The notes: generated from the sequence alone by a model not told the origin. A DNA stretch of 64,000 nt from Brumimicrobium glaciale (GCF_004152935.1 NZ_SETE01000002.1:62001-126000); one strand, 5' to 3'. Positions 51,779 through 61,070 are shown, counted from the first letter of the stretch. Made by a program: numbers and translations.

Positions 51779-52295
51779 AAAAGTTGGCTTCCTGAGGGAA
51801 GTTGGAGGAGGAATTGTGCAATCGTACAAAAATGATCAAATAGTTATTGTTGAAGATGAAACGGGTTTTGACCGCGAATTTTTAGTGGAAGATTTGAACT
51901 CAATTGTGGGTGATCAAAGTGATATTCTAAGCAGTAGTTTCGACATTAAGGATGTTATTGAAGAAACTGTAAGCTATGGCAAAGACCTTGGAGATATTAC
52001 TAGAAATAAAGATTTTTGGGAAATCGATTTGCACACACATGTTTTAATGGAAAGCGAAAGAGGATTGAGCAATGGACAGTTATTGAGCCATCAATTGCTT
52101 GAATTCAAACGCTTCTTTAGAAAAGGAAGAGAAAAAGGGGTCCGCAAACTGGTCGTGATTCATGGAGTAGGTGAGGGCGTTCTTAAATCTGAAATCCGAA
52201 GCTTTTTGAATGGAAAAGAAGGAATAGAAGTTTATGATGCTGATTTCCGCAAATATGGAAAAGGTGCGACTGCCATTGAATTGTTTTATCGCTAA
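51759..52295 (+). CDS. Smr-domain protein (DUF2027-like)
   Basis: A 178-residue protein. The N-terminal 50 residues (KIGEKVGFLREVGGGIVQSY) are a small beta barrel as in DUF2027 proteins of Bacteroidota. Residues 88-178 form a Smr domain: EIDLHTHVL (Asp90, His92) and VVIHGVGEGVLKSEIR with the conserved HGxGxG (135-140). Smr domains bind or nick nucleic acids, and in other proteins they rescue stalled ribosomes or suppress recombination. The start overlaps the S2P gene by 20 bases, so the two are translated together. Confidence 0.88.
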   Translation: MRFKIGEKVGFLREVGGGIVQSYKNDQIVIVEDETGFDREFLVEDLNSIVGDQSDILSSSFDIKDVIEETVSYGKDLGDITRNKDFWEIDLHTHVLMESERGLSNGQLLSHQLLEFKRFFRKGREKGVRKLVVIHGVGEGVLKSEIRSFLNGKEGIEVYDADFRKYGKGATAIELFYR

Positions 52296-52563
52296 TTATT
52301 CTTTGGTAAATAACGTCAAATACTTCGTTATGCTTGTTTATAATTACAATCACTTATAAACATAAGCTCATATAATTATAAACTTCACAAGCCTTGTCTT
52401 TAACGTTATTACATCAAAGACTAAATTGATATCTAAATTTCGTTATAAAACTATTAATTACAGTTAGTGTGGCCCACTAGGAACAAATTTTAAATTTCAT
52501 TGTTATGTTAGAAATTCAAATAAAATCAACATCGTATAAATTTTAAAACAAAAACAAATCAAT

Positions 52564-53103
52564 ATGAAAAGTATAATTCTAGGACTATTATTAGCGAGCG
52601 CAGCATTCACATTCGCTCAAGAAAAAACAATCTACGATTACAAAGTTGAAACAATCGACGGAGAGATGATCAGTTTGTCTGAATACAAGGGTAAGAAAAT
52701 CATGATTGTTAACACTGCTTCTAAATGTGGATTTACGCCGCAATATGAGCAATTGCAAGAACTTTATGAGGAATATGGAGGTGATGATTTCGTGATTTTA
52801 GGTTTTCCATCGAATGATTTTATGAAACAAGAACCAGGAAGTGACGAAGAAATTGCTGCATTCTGTCAAAAGAATTATGGCGTGACTTTCCCTATGATGT
52901 CGAAAATTTCAGTGAAAGACGATGATATGGCGCCATTGTATGCGTATTTAACTTCTGAGGCTCTGAATGGAAAAATGGACAGTAAAGTAAAATGGAATTT
53001 CCAGAAATATTTGATTGGAACAGATGGGAAATTGGACAAAGTGTACTATTCTAAAACACTTCCAACTGATCAGGAAATTATCGATTGGATAGAAAAGAAG
53101 TAA
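52564..53103 (+). CDS. Glutathione peroxidase-family thiol peroxidase, exported
   Basis: A 179-residue protein with a signal peptide (about 1-18, cleavage after FAQ). The peroxidatic Cys55 lies in NTASKCGFTPQYEQL, Gln89 in KQEPGSD, and Trp144-Asn145 in VKWNFQKYL: the full catalytic tetrad. Instead of the usual FPCNQF the motif reads FPSNDF, so the resolving or secondary Cys found in many thioredoxin-dependent members is Ser here; Cys101 may take that part. It reduces peroxides, probably in the periplasm with a thioredoxin-like partner. It is monocistronic. Confidence 0.92.
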   Translation: MKSIILGLLLASAAFTFAQEKTIYDYKVETIDGEMISLSEYKGKKIMIVNTASKCGFTPQYEQLQELYEEYGGDDFVILGFPSNDFMKQEPGSDEEIAAFCQKNYGVTFPMMSKISVKDDDMAPLYAYLTSEALNGKMDSKVKWNFQKYLIGTDGKLDKVYYSKTLPTDQEIIDWIEKK

Positions 53104-53277
53104 GATATATTCTTAATTAGGGTTAAACAAATTTTATAGTTCAAATAATTTGCGTTTTTCACTAATAATTCCTTAATTTTGGAGAGTTGGATTTGTTGCA
53201 CCAACCGCAGATATTAATATCATGCACAACTAATACGCTTTTCGTAACTAAAAGCACAAAATATTTTATAAATATAA

Positions 53278-53730
53278 ATGGGTAGATCGCAGGAATCGTT
53301 TAGTAAACGTGAGAAAGAAAAGAAAAAAGCAAAAAAGAAAAAGGATAAAATGGCCAAGAGAGAGTCTCGTAATGAAGACAACAATCAAGGCGGTTCTTTA
53401 GATGACATGATTGCTTATGTTGATGAATTTGGAAATTTATCCGATACTCCACCAGACGAAACTAAAGTCCGTGAAGAAATCGAAGCTGAGGACATCGTAA
53501 TTGGTGTACCGAAGAAAGAAGATTCAGGTGAACCAGAAGTAAATGTTGGTACAGTTGCATTTTACGATAGCAGCAAAGGATTCGGATTTATTAATGACAA
53601 TAACTCCGGAGAGAAATACTTCTTCCACGTAAACAACGTAACATTTGACATCAACGAAAACGACAAAGTTACTTTTGATATCGTCCGCGGTAGAAAAGGA
53701 ATGGATGCTGTAAATGTTGCATTAGCTTAG
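53278..53730 (+). CDS. Cold-shock-domain protein with basic N-terminal tail
   Basis: A 150-residue protein. Residues 1-30 are Lys/Arg-rich (EKEKKKAKKKKDKM) and probably bind nucleic acid or ribosomes. Residues 30-85 are acidic and flexible. Residues 88-150 form a cold-shock domain: RNP1-like KGFGFI (100-105) and RNP2-like YFFHV (114-118) bind single-stranded RNA. The layout of basic tail, acidic linker and CSD is common in Bacteroidota. The gene is monocistronic, with a long leader, and is followed by a strong palindromic terminator. Confidence 0.9.
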   Translation: MGRSQESFSKREKEKKKAKKKKDKMAKRESRNEDNNQGGSLDDMIAYVDEFGNLSDTPPDETKVREEIEAEDIVIGVPKKEDSGEPEVNVGTVAFYDSSKGFGFINDNNSGEKYFFHVNNVTFDINENDKVTFDIVRGRKGMDAVNVALA

Positions 53731-53807
53731 TATCTTAGGTTTCTTTTTCCTAATATATAATATTGAAACTGTCTTAACACGAAGATTCGAAAGGATTTGG
53801 TGGTGAG

Positions 53808-53867
53808 GCAGTTTTTTTTGTTTGTAGAGCCACAATGCATTGTGGCTCTACAAACAAAAAAAACTGC
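53808..53867. terminator. Perfect 60-nt palindrome acting as bidirectional terminator
   Basis: Each half is exactly 30 nt, beginning GCAG, then eight T, then GTTTGTAGAGCCACAATG, with the mirror in the other half. It lies between the CSD gene (plus) and the J-KTSC gene (minus). T runs inside the arms fit termination in both directions. A second short hairpin CTGCTA/TAGCAG (53864-53886) follows. The length equals the 60-nt palindrome at 41679-41738, but the sequence is different. Confidence 0.75.
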
Positions 53868-53964
53868 TAACAATAAATGCTAGCAGCCTCTTCAAAATAT
53901 ATCATTAAAGTAAAATATCAGTTCAGAGCACCTCAAGATTCAAGACTCCTAACTCAATACTGTT

Positions 53965-54414
53965 CTAAGCTGTTTCTAAATCACGCTTTGACTTTCTATA
54001 AAGACAAGTTGTGAAAATCTTTCTTTTACCAAATCTAAATTGTTTGTCAGCATTGACAAATTTGATATACAAAGGTTTTGAAACTCCGAAATACTCATAA
54101 GTACTTCCGTTTGTAAATTCAACCTCTAATACCTGATTTTTCCAATTGAAATCAACAACACCACAAGTGTCCAGTATATGATCGTATTCAACCAAGTTAT
54201 TTTCCTTTGTTGCTGGAGCAATACTGATTAAGAATTCATATCCTTGAGTAATCTCACGACTTTTCTCTTCAGCTTCTAAAGCTTTTTCATCCTGTTCCTG
54301 AAATTTATCTGGATGCCATTCCTTAACTAAAGAACGGTAAGTTTTCTTAAGTTCTGCTAAATCGATAGCCGATTCAACATTAAAAAGTTTTTTGTATTGT
54401 GTAATACGTTTCAT
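53965..54414 (-). CDS. J-domain plus KTSC-domain protein
   Basis: A 149-residue cytoplasmic protein. Residues about 6-60 are a J domain with HPD at 34-36 (KEWHPDKF), which would recruit Hsp70. Residues about 80-135 match the KTSC domain (VDFNWKNQVLEVEFTNGSTY, YEYFGVSKPLYIKFVNADK), a small domain thought to bind RNA or be linked to lysyl-tRNA synthetase. This J-KTSC fusion is a Bacteroidota type. The KTSC domain may bring Hsp70 to a nucleic-acid-associated target, which is inference. Confidence 0.85.
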   Translation of the reverse strand: MKRITQYKKLFNVESAIDLAELKKTYRSLVKEWHPDKFQEQDEKALEAEEKSREITQGYEFLISIAPATKENNLVEYDHILDTCGVVDFNWKNQVLEVEFTNGSTYEYFGVSKPLYIKFVNADKQFRFGKRKIFTTCLYRKSKRDLETA

Positions 54415-54736
54415 TGTTTCAAATTAAAATGTGTGCAAAAATACGCACTTATTATTGAGTGACATAAGAAATAGAAGTTTTTTTTATAAAATGTGTTTTT
54501 TGACCGTTTTAGGGTGAGTTGAAAGGGGAGTGGTGGTGGTAAAGCAAGAAATGATTTAAGTCAAAGAAAACTATATAACTTAAGACTATTTTGAATAATG
54601 ATATTTTTGATTATTCTTAAAATAATTTCTACTGGTGGAATGCTTTTCTTTAAAAATGTAAATTGTTAAAAATGTTTAATTAGAATTGGAAATAAAGGCG
54701 AAAATATGATTATTTTTGAATTTCAACTTAATAATT
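54415..54736. other. Region upstream of the defence-locus ATPase gene
   Basis: This is a divergent gap between the J-KTSC gene and the ATPase gene. It contains a G-rich stretch (AGGGTGAGTTGAAAGGGGAG, near 54511-54530) that loosely resembles one before the second gene of the locus (57306-57331). No repeat or integrase site is seen. Confidence 0.35.
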
Positions 54737-57094
54737 ATGCAAAAAGGATTTTTCGCTTATGGTTCACAGATTGCTTCTAGTGGTGAATGCGTAGAAGAAG
54801 CTATTGAAATAATAAACAACCTAGATCATGGAGTTTTAATTAAATCTTGGAGAAATATCTTTATTAATGGGAGACCAATTATTTCTCAAATAATAAAAGA
54901 GATTGATGAAGCTGATTTCTTTTGTGCCGATTTAACAGGTTTAAATGATAACGTTCTTTTTGAACTAGGTTACGCCTTATCTAAAGGAAAGCCTCTATTC
55001 CTAATTAATGATAATACACAATTAGAATCCGTTCATAAGTATAAAGAATTAGGACTGTTAACCACAATAGGTTATCATTCATATACTAACACGAAAAACA
55101 TTGTTGCGGGATTTGCAATTGAAAGACCATTTGATCCTATTGATAAATATTGGGAAGATTTAAAGTCTGGTTTAAATGATGATTTATCTCAAAAAGTAGT
55201 TCTCGCATTGAACAGCCAACATGATACAAATTTTAATTTAGAAATCGTAAATCAGTTAAACTTTTTTCGTTTTCCAAGTGTTGTTGATGATGCTTCAGAA
55301 TCCGTTGTTCAATCTATAACATGGTACTTAGAACAGCTGTACTCTGTGCCAGCTGTTTTGGTTCAGTTTTCGTCTCAATCTAGAGCAGGTTATGAGACTC
55401 ACAATTCAAAATGTTCACTCATATCAGGAATGGCTTTAGGGTTAGATTTAACTCTTCAAATGGTTGCAGAGAAACCATATTCAATTCCAATTGATTTTAA
55501 AGATTTATTAAAGAAATTTTCGAATCGTACAGAGCTTTCTGCAATTATTAAAGAATATTTAGAAAATCTTAAAGTCAGCGTAGCCGAATTACTCATTAGT
55601 AAAAGAAGGGTTGAATCGAAAAGAAAAAAAGAAAATGAATTACATAATCTTAATTTTGGAGAATCTATCGCTGAACACGAGAGTGATAAAGTTTTTGATT
55701 ATTATATAGACAATCAGCATACTAAACAATTAATTAAAAATGAATATAATATTGTTGTAGGTCGAAAAGGAACAGGAAAGACCGCTACTCTGTACTATTT
55801 AAACGAATACTTGGGCCAAGATATACGTAATAATATCATCCTAATTAAACCAATAAATTTTGAGGTAGATGGACTCATATCATTGATGGAAGAGTCTAAC
55901 AATGAATTTGAGAAGGGATTTTTAATAGAATCAATATGGAAATTTTTAATTTTCACAGAAATAGCCAAATATTTATATTATAAAGTTAATTCTAAACCTT
56001 TATATGCTCAGGATGATACAGATCGTGAATATTTAGCATTCATTCAGGCAAATGAATCGATATATCTTTCTGATTTTTCTACAAGACTTGAAGAACAATT
56101 AAAATTATTAAAGGAAAATAAAATCAGTAAAATTGGAGGAGGAAATAATAAAGAATTTCGTTTAAAAGTTTCAGAACTTCTTCATGATGCTTCAATAGCA
56201 GAAATGAAATTATTTTTTAGTCGATTGATTACGAAAAAAGAAAAATTAATTGTTCTAATTGATAATTTAGATAAATCTTGGAGAAAAGATTCAAAAATTG
56301 GAATCCTGAGCAAGTATTTATTAGGTCTATTAAGTGTTTCAGGAAGAATATTCAAAGATTTATCATATGTTAAATCTACCAATACTAATATCTCTTTTCA
56401 TTTAACTATCTTTTTAAGAAGTGATATTTTTAAGGAGATTATCTCTTTTGCCAGAGAGCCAGATAAAATTGAAGTTTCTAGATTAAATTGGGAAGATCCA
56501 GAAAAATTATTTCGTATAATCGAAGACAGATTTGTGGAGTTAAGTAAGGGTGATTATAAGGAGTCTGATTTATGGGATAAATTTCTAACTGATAAAGTAA
56601 ATGGAATTTCAACAAAAGAGTTTATTGCTGATTGTATTTTCCCAAGGCCTAGAGATATTATATATTTTATTAGGGCTTGCAAAGAAATGGCAATTTCAAG
56701 AGGCCATACAGTTATTGAAGAAAAAGACATAATTAGTGCACATGGAGAATATTCAAGTTGGGTGTTTAAAACACTTTTAGTTGAAAATGGAGTTTCATAC
56801 AATCAGATGGAAGAGTTTATGTATGAAATGATGACTTGTAATCAAATACTCAAAAGAGAAGACATTGTTCAAATGATGAAGAACGTAAACTTTAATATTG
56901 ATGAAAATAAAATCGATGAATTTATAGATCATTTGGTCAACTTAACAATCATTGGTCGAGAAATTAAAGTAGATAAGTACGGTTATGAACATGATGTAGA
57001 CAAGGCTAAAAAGTTAAAAGTTTTAGCTAACAAAGTTCAAAATGGAAAATATAGAGTACATAATGCTCTTGTTCCGTACTTAGAATGTACTTAG
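54737..57094 (+). CDS. Multidomain P-loop ATPase with TIR/deoxyribosyltransferase-like N-terminus
   Basis: The ATG at 54737 gives 785 residues; a TTG seven codons upstream is a weaker alternative. Residues 1 to about 125 resemble the nucleoside 2-deoxyribosyltransferase/TIR-like fold: GFFAYGSQ, then ADFFCADLTGLNDNVLFELG (64-82). Residues about 160-260 may be a second Rossmann-like unit (VPAVLVQFSSQSRAGYETHN, SLISGMALGLDLTLQM). The ATPase follows, with Walker A VVGRKGTGKTA (340-350) and Walker B LIVLIDNLDKSW (504-515). A helical C-terminus holds FPRPRDIIYFIRAC, seen in KAP/Sll1717-type ATPases. The likely role is phage sensing by the ATPase and nucleotide depletion or signalling by the N-terminus; this is inference from domain types, and nothing here shows activity. 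Confidence 0.6.
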   Translation: MQKGFFAYGSQIASSGECVEEAIEIINNLDHGVLIKSWRNIFINGRPIISQIIKEIDEADFFCADLTGLNDNVLFELGYALSKGKPLFLINDNTQLESVHKYKELGLLTTIGYHSYTNTKNIVAGFAIERPFDPIDKYWEDLKSGLNDDLSQKVVLALNSQHDTNFNLEIVNQLNFFRFPSVVDDASESVVQSITWYLEQLYSVPAVLVQFSSQSRAGYETHNSKCSLISGMALGLDLTLQMVAEKPYSIPIDFKDLLKKFSNRTELSAIIKEYLENLKVSVAELLISKRRVESKRKKENELHNLNFGESIAEHESDKVFDYYIDNQHTKQLIKNEYNIVVGRKGTGKTATLYYLNEYLGQDIRNNIILIKPINFEVDGLISLMEESNNEFEKGFLIESIWKFLIFTEIAKYLYYKVNSKPLYAQDDTDREYLAFIQANESIYLSDFSTRLEEQLKLLKENKISKIGGGNNKEFRLKVSELLHDASIAEMKLFFSRLITKKEKLIVLIDNLDKSWRKDSKIGILSKYLLGLLSVSGRIFKDLSYVKSTNTNISFHLTIFLRSDIFKEIISFAREPDKIEVSRLNWEDPEKLFRIIEDRFVELSKGDYKESDLWDKFLTDKVNGISTKEFIADCIFPRPRDIIYFIRACKEMAISRGHTVIEEKDIISAHGEYSSWVFKTLLVENGVSYNQMEEFMYEMMTCNQILKREDIVQMMKNVNFNIDENKIDEFIDHLVNLTIIGREIKVDKYGYEHDVDKAKKLKVLANKVQNGKYRVHNALVPYLECT

Positions 57095-57452
57095 TTATAA
57101 TATTTATATTCAAATTGATTCTGAAATGAGCTAAATATCACTGTAATTCATATTATATCATTTATGTCTTATAATGTATTGCGTTATGTTTCTTAGCTTG
57201 GAGACCTGTTCGTCACAAAGTAACAAACAGGTAGACGGTTTCTTTATTTTGATGATGTTGTAAATAAACGTCATTGAACGGACACCTTGTTAAATGGAGC
57301 TTGCGGAGTGAAATGGGGAAGGAGTGGGAGTCAAAAATAGGTGATTGTTGCAGTTTTGCAATAGAGATATTAAGTATAAATGCTTATTGATATTGTAACT
57401 ATCTTAGTTACCTTTATTTAAATTCTATTATTTCTCAACCGAGCTGTCAAAA
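57095..57452. promoter_or_regulatory. Gap between defence genes with a 29-nt dyad
   Basis: ACCTGTTCGTCAC and GTAACAAACAGGT (57204-57216 and 57220-57232) form a dyad of 13 bp with two wobble pairs around a 3-base loop. It could be the terminator of the ATPase gene or an operator for the next gene. A G-rich tract (57306-57331) follows. No ORF is seen. Confidence 0.4.
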
Positions 57453-60400
57453 ATGCATATTTCAGAATTACATATTTTCCAGAAAGACACTGATGCTACT
57501 GAAGCATTAAGAGGATATAAATATCAAGAATTAAAGACCTTAGAAGCTTGGTTGAAAAATCGAGTGGAGAATAACGAAGAATTTATTTACTGCGACTTTG
57601 AAGAAGACATATTCCAAAGAAATTTAGTTGAATATAAATCAAAGTTCAGACAAATTAAACTTTACAATTCAAAAAACTTTTCATTTGCAAGCAATGAAAT
57701 TAAAAAGACAATTAGCCATTTCTTTATGCTCTATGTGAAAGGGGAATATTTACACGATGAAGTTAGTTTTATTTTTGAAACTAATACAGGTATAGCAGGC
57801 GCATATACTGGAAATGATGCAGAATTACTTAGAGAATGGCATGAGAAACAAGATGACCTTAGTCAAGAATTACTCGAGAAGATCGCCTCCAAAATTAAAT
57901 CAGTTGTATTTGATGCATTGGAGGCAGATATTTATTCTGAGAAAAACACAGAGGTCTTAGCCGCTAAGAAGCAAATAAAGGATAACTTACAGAGTAAAGG
58001 TGAAGAAGTCTGGAAAGACTTCTCTAAAAAAATTGGATGGGACTTCTTGAATATTACTGCTGAAGAAGAGATGAACAACTGTTCAGCTAGAATCTTTGAC
58101 TTCATAGGTCAACTACCATATCCCATTAGTAAAGATGATTACAATATTGTATTCTCTAGCTTATTAAGAGAAGTGGGAGAGAGATCAATTGAATTGGTTG
58201 GTGAGAATCGAGTTCTCTCCAATGAGCTAATTAATGATATACTTTTGAACTTAGGAGATACGGCGGATAAAAGATATAATCAAATCTATAAGGAATGGAA
58301 AGAAGTTTCATCTATTCAATCCTTCCTAGTAGGAGAGTTTTACGAAGTAATAAGTGGTGCTAATCACTGTGCTAGAAGTAAATATCTTGAACAACATTCA
58401 GCTCATTGGATAAGTTTGATAGAGCAATACATTAATTCCGCAGTTACTCCTGAGATGTTCAAGTGCGATGCTTTGTATCAATACATTTGGCTTAAGGTTA
58501 GACCAAGGTTTGGCCCTAATCCAATGAACTCTATTGAGGGTGAAGAGCTTAGAGTTAAGGAGTTCTTTGAACGCTCATTAAGTTATGATAGAACAATTGA
58601 TTTTGAGCATCTTTTGAATATTCTAAACCTACTCCTTCCAGCAGTTAAGATGTCGAATTTGGATATTGACAACTCTCAGGTCCAAGAGTGGGAAGCTAGC
58701 CTTGAAGAAAAAATAACTAATGAAATTTCAACTATTGCGAGTTACAACAAAAAATGCGCGTTGTTTGAAATCACGGCTTTCTTCGACTTTTACAAAAGAC
58801 TGAGATACCCTGAGGATGTTAGTATGGACAAGGTTAAAGAATCATTCGATCAGATTCTTGAGCACTTGCCGAATGCTGAATTATTTTCGGTATCACAATT
58901 AAGTTGGAGAATTGATTCTATTGTCGAGATGCTTAATTCGGTGTCGAGTGACTCTGACGAAATCGAGGTTTTCGAAGAGTTTGGAAATCAATTATTGCCT
59001 ATTGTCGGAGAAAGAGAAGGTGATTTCAGTATGGCAAAGAGATTCTCCCAAAAAGGACTTTCTTTTCTCCAGAGTAAGAAGCCTGAAAACATTTTAAAGG
59101 CTCTCGATTATTTCCATAAATCAAAGAGACTTTGGTACAAAGATGAAACGATGGAAGGATTCCTTCTGGCTGTACTCAATATTTCTCAACTCTACCTTTC
59201 GATAGGAATGTACTCAGCTGCTAAATATTATGCTATGAGCGCTGCATGGTATCCAATGACTCAAGATAATCCTGATCATTATAAAAGAACGTCACAAGCA
59301 ATGGGATTGGTAATTCACGCAGACATACTACAAGGTGCATGGATGGCTGTTTTAGATGACTTTAAAGTATTTGCTTGGAGTTGGCAACAATTTAGCTCTC
59401 AGGAAACTGGAGCGACTGAAAATGAAGATTTTTGGAAACCAATTTTTGAAACTGCCACAGTCCTAATGGAATCAGTAGAAAGATCGCCTCAACTTGATGG
59501 GTTCATTGAGTTTTATAAAGAAGGAAGCGTAAAAGAGTTCTATGATCAGTTCGTTAAACCTATTAATGACGAACTAACTAAAAGAATTTCTGAAACAGGT
59601 GGATTAAATAAACAGCTAGTTCGCACCCCTTTAAAGGATTTAGGCGAAATGAGAGAAATTGATTGGAAATGTTTTGGGTCTCAATGGAGCGTTCGTTTTA
59701 AAAATGACTTCGAAAATACAGTCGTTGCTGAGGAATTTGTTGCTGTATTACAAATTTTACTTGCTGAAATTGCTCTTACTAAAACGGATTTATATTTAGT
59801 TCCAAAGGAAGTGGTTCTTAACTTGGAAATTGGAGATAACATAGAAGTTGAACAAGACTTGGATAGTGACGGATTAGAATGGAATATTAGCCTGAAATCC
59901 ATTAACCATCATGATATCCAGGAATTACGCGGACATAGTTCAATTCTCATAGCCAAGATTTGGAGTGTAATTAATGAAATAAGTTTACTCCCTCAAAAAG
60001 ATCTTCAAGGTTATTTGCAATCCAGAATGCAGGAACATGACTTAATCAGTAAACTTTTCATTTTAACGAGTTATCAAAACTGCTTTAGAGATTTAATACT
60101 TGAAAGTGAGTTTAATGAATCACAAAGAAACAACTTTACAGATCATTTGGAATTTATTTACTATAAAGAACACCTGGTCTTCACTGAGGATAATTTGGTC
60201 TCGGATAGATACAATAAAGAAAAAAGTCTACAATGGATAAAGAATCGCTATAAAAGAGCGAGTCATTTGACTAACTTGACTCTTGATAGAATTAAAGAGG
60301 AACAAGATTTTATTGATTTTGTGAAAGAGCAAAGACAAAAAGGAGCATTGGATTGGCAAATTGTTATGGCTTTAATGAATACCATTATTGATTATAAAGC

Positions 60401-60698
60401 CAAAATAGCACTCAAATATTTATCAACTGAAGATCCGAATTTCCATCGTAAAATAAGAGATAAATTTCTTGAGTTGATGAAGATTCCAGAGAAAGACAAT
60501 TATATCGAAATTCCAGTGTCCAAGATAATCGAAAACATGAAAATTCATTTGGTAGCAACACCGATTCAAGTTCTTGAGAGTTTTAATTTACAACACAAAA
60601 TTCATCGATTTATAACTACAGAAGTAGTAACAGAAATGCTGAATAAGAAGTTTAATTTTAATGTGGACGATATTCCAGAACTAAGTCCGTTGGATTGA
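57453..60698 (+). CDS. Large protein with Cap4/DUF4297-like nuclease N-terminus and helical repeats
   Basis: A 1081-residue cytoplasmic protein. Residues 20-70 read ALRGYKYQELKTLEAWL, then FIYCDFEEDIFQ, then EYKSKFRQIKLY. The spacing of GYKYQ, E50-E51-D52 and QIK (67-69) fits the PD-(D/E)xK nuclease core seen in Cap4/DUF4297 effectors, which degrade DNA when triggered. Residues about 530-680 have TPR-like helix pairs (LYLSIGMYSAAKYYAMSA). The rest is helical. There is no P-loop, membrane segment or signal peptide, so energy or sensing may come from the neighbouring ATPase. It lies 358 bases downstream on the same strand. Function is inferred. Confidence 0.5.
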   Translation: MHISELHIFQKDTDATEALRGYKYQELKTLEAWLKNRVENNEEFIYCDFEEDIFQRNLVEYKSKFRQIKLYNSKNFSFASNEIKKTISHFFMLYVKGEYLHDEVSFIFETNTGIAGAYTGNDAELLREWHEKQDDLSQELLEKIASKIKSVVFDALEADIYSEKNTEVLAAKKQIKDNLQSKGEEVWKDFSKKIGWDFLNITAEEEMNNCSARIFDFIGQLPYPISKDDYNIVFSSLLREVGERSIELVGENRVLSNELINDILLNLGDTADKRYNQIYKEWKEVSSIQSFLVGEFYEVISGANHCARSKYLEQHSAHWISLIEQYINSAVTPEMFKCDALYQYIWLKVRPRFGPNPMNSIEGEELRVKEFFERSLSYDRTIDFEHLLNILNLLLPAVKMSNLDIDNSQVQEWEASLEEKITNEISTIASYNKKCALFEITAFFDFYKRLRYPEDVSMDKVKESFDQILEHLPNAELFSVSQLSWRIDSIVEMLNSVSSDSDEIEVFEEFGNQLLPIVGEREGDFSMAKRFSQKGLSFLQSKKPENILKALDYFHKSKRLWYKDETMEGFLLAVLNISQLYLSIGMYSAAKYYAMSAAWYPMTQDNPDHYKRTSQAMGLVIHADILQGAWMAVLDDFKVFAWSWQQFSSQETGATENEDFWKPIFETATVLMESVERSPQLDGFIEFYKEGSVKEFYDQFVKPINDELTKRISETGGLNKQLVRTPLKDLGEMREIDWKCFGSQWSVRFKNDFENTVVAEEFVAVLQILLAEIALTKTDLYLVPKEVVLNLEIGDNIEVEQDLDSDGLEWNISLKSINHHDIQELRGHSSILIAKIWSVINEISLLPQKDLQGYLQSRMQEHDLISKLFILTSYQNCFRDLILESEFNESQRNNFTDHLEFIYYKEHLVFTEDNLVSDRYNKEKSLQWIKNRYKRASHLTNLTLDRIKEEQDFIDFVKEQRQKGALDWQIVMALMNTIIDYKAKIALKYLSTEDPNFHRKIRDKFLELMKIPEKDNYIEIPVSKIIENMKIHLVATPIQVLESFNLQHKIHRFITTEVVTEMLNKKFNFNVDDIPELSPLD

Positions 60699-60700
60699 TA

Positions 60701-60890
60701 ATGCAAATAAATGTAAAGCATGAAAGACTTCAAATTCAACCCAGTAATGCAGGTCGTGCATTATACTTTTGAAAAAAGTGCTAATGTCAATCTAGAAAAT
60801 GGATTTCTTAATTCAATTAAAGAAATTTGTGAAGGAGTTTCAGGAATTAACTTCAAACTAATCTGTGGCAATACATTGTCTTATAATTAA
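60701..60890 (+). pseudogene. Possible decayed third gene of the defence locus
   Basis: Two bases after the stop of the nuclease-like gene an ATG opens 23 codons (MQINVKHERLQIQPSNAGRA onward) that end in TGA. An overlapping frame (60720-60890) gives 56 residues (MKDFKFNPVMQVVHYTFEKS onward), and its later part may continue the first peptide after a frameshift. Either could be a small accessory gene or a remnant. The rest of the gap to 61070 shows nothing else. Confidence 0.3.
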
Positions 60891-61070
60891 TATTATGTTA
60901 AATAGAATAATCTAAAACTCCAAACTATACTTTAATCATCCATATTTGAAAATATTAAACAATTAAATAGATAGTCTTCTCCTTCACTTACTAAAACAAT
61001 AGAATTCTAAAGAACTTGCCTTTTTCTAGAATAATGAACAACACGTATTAATCAACCAGTTCCTTAATAT

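Noticed and set aside
54415-60890. Defence locus as part of an integrated prophage or ICE
   Set aside because: No integrase, structural phage gene, tRNA or direct-repeat attachment site was seen on either side.
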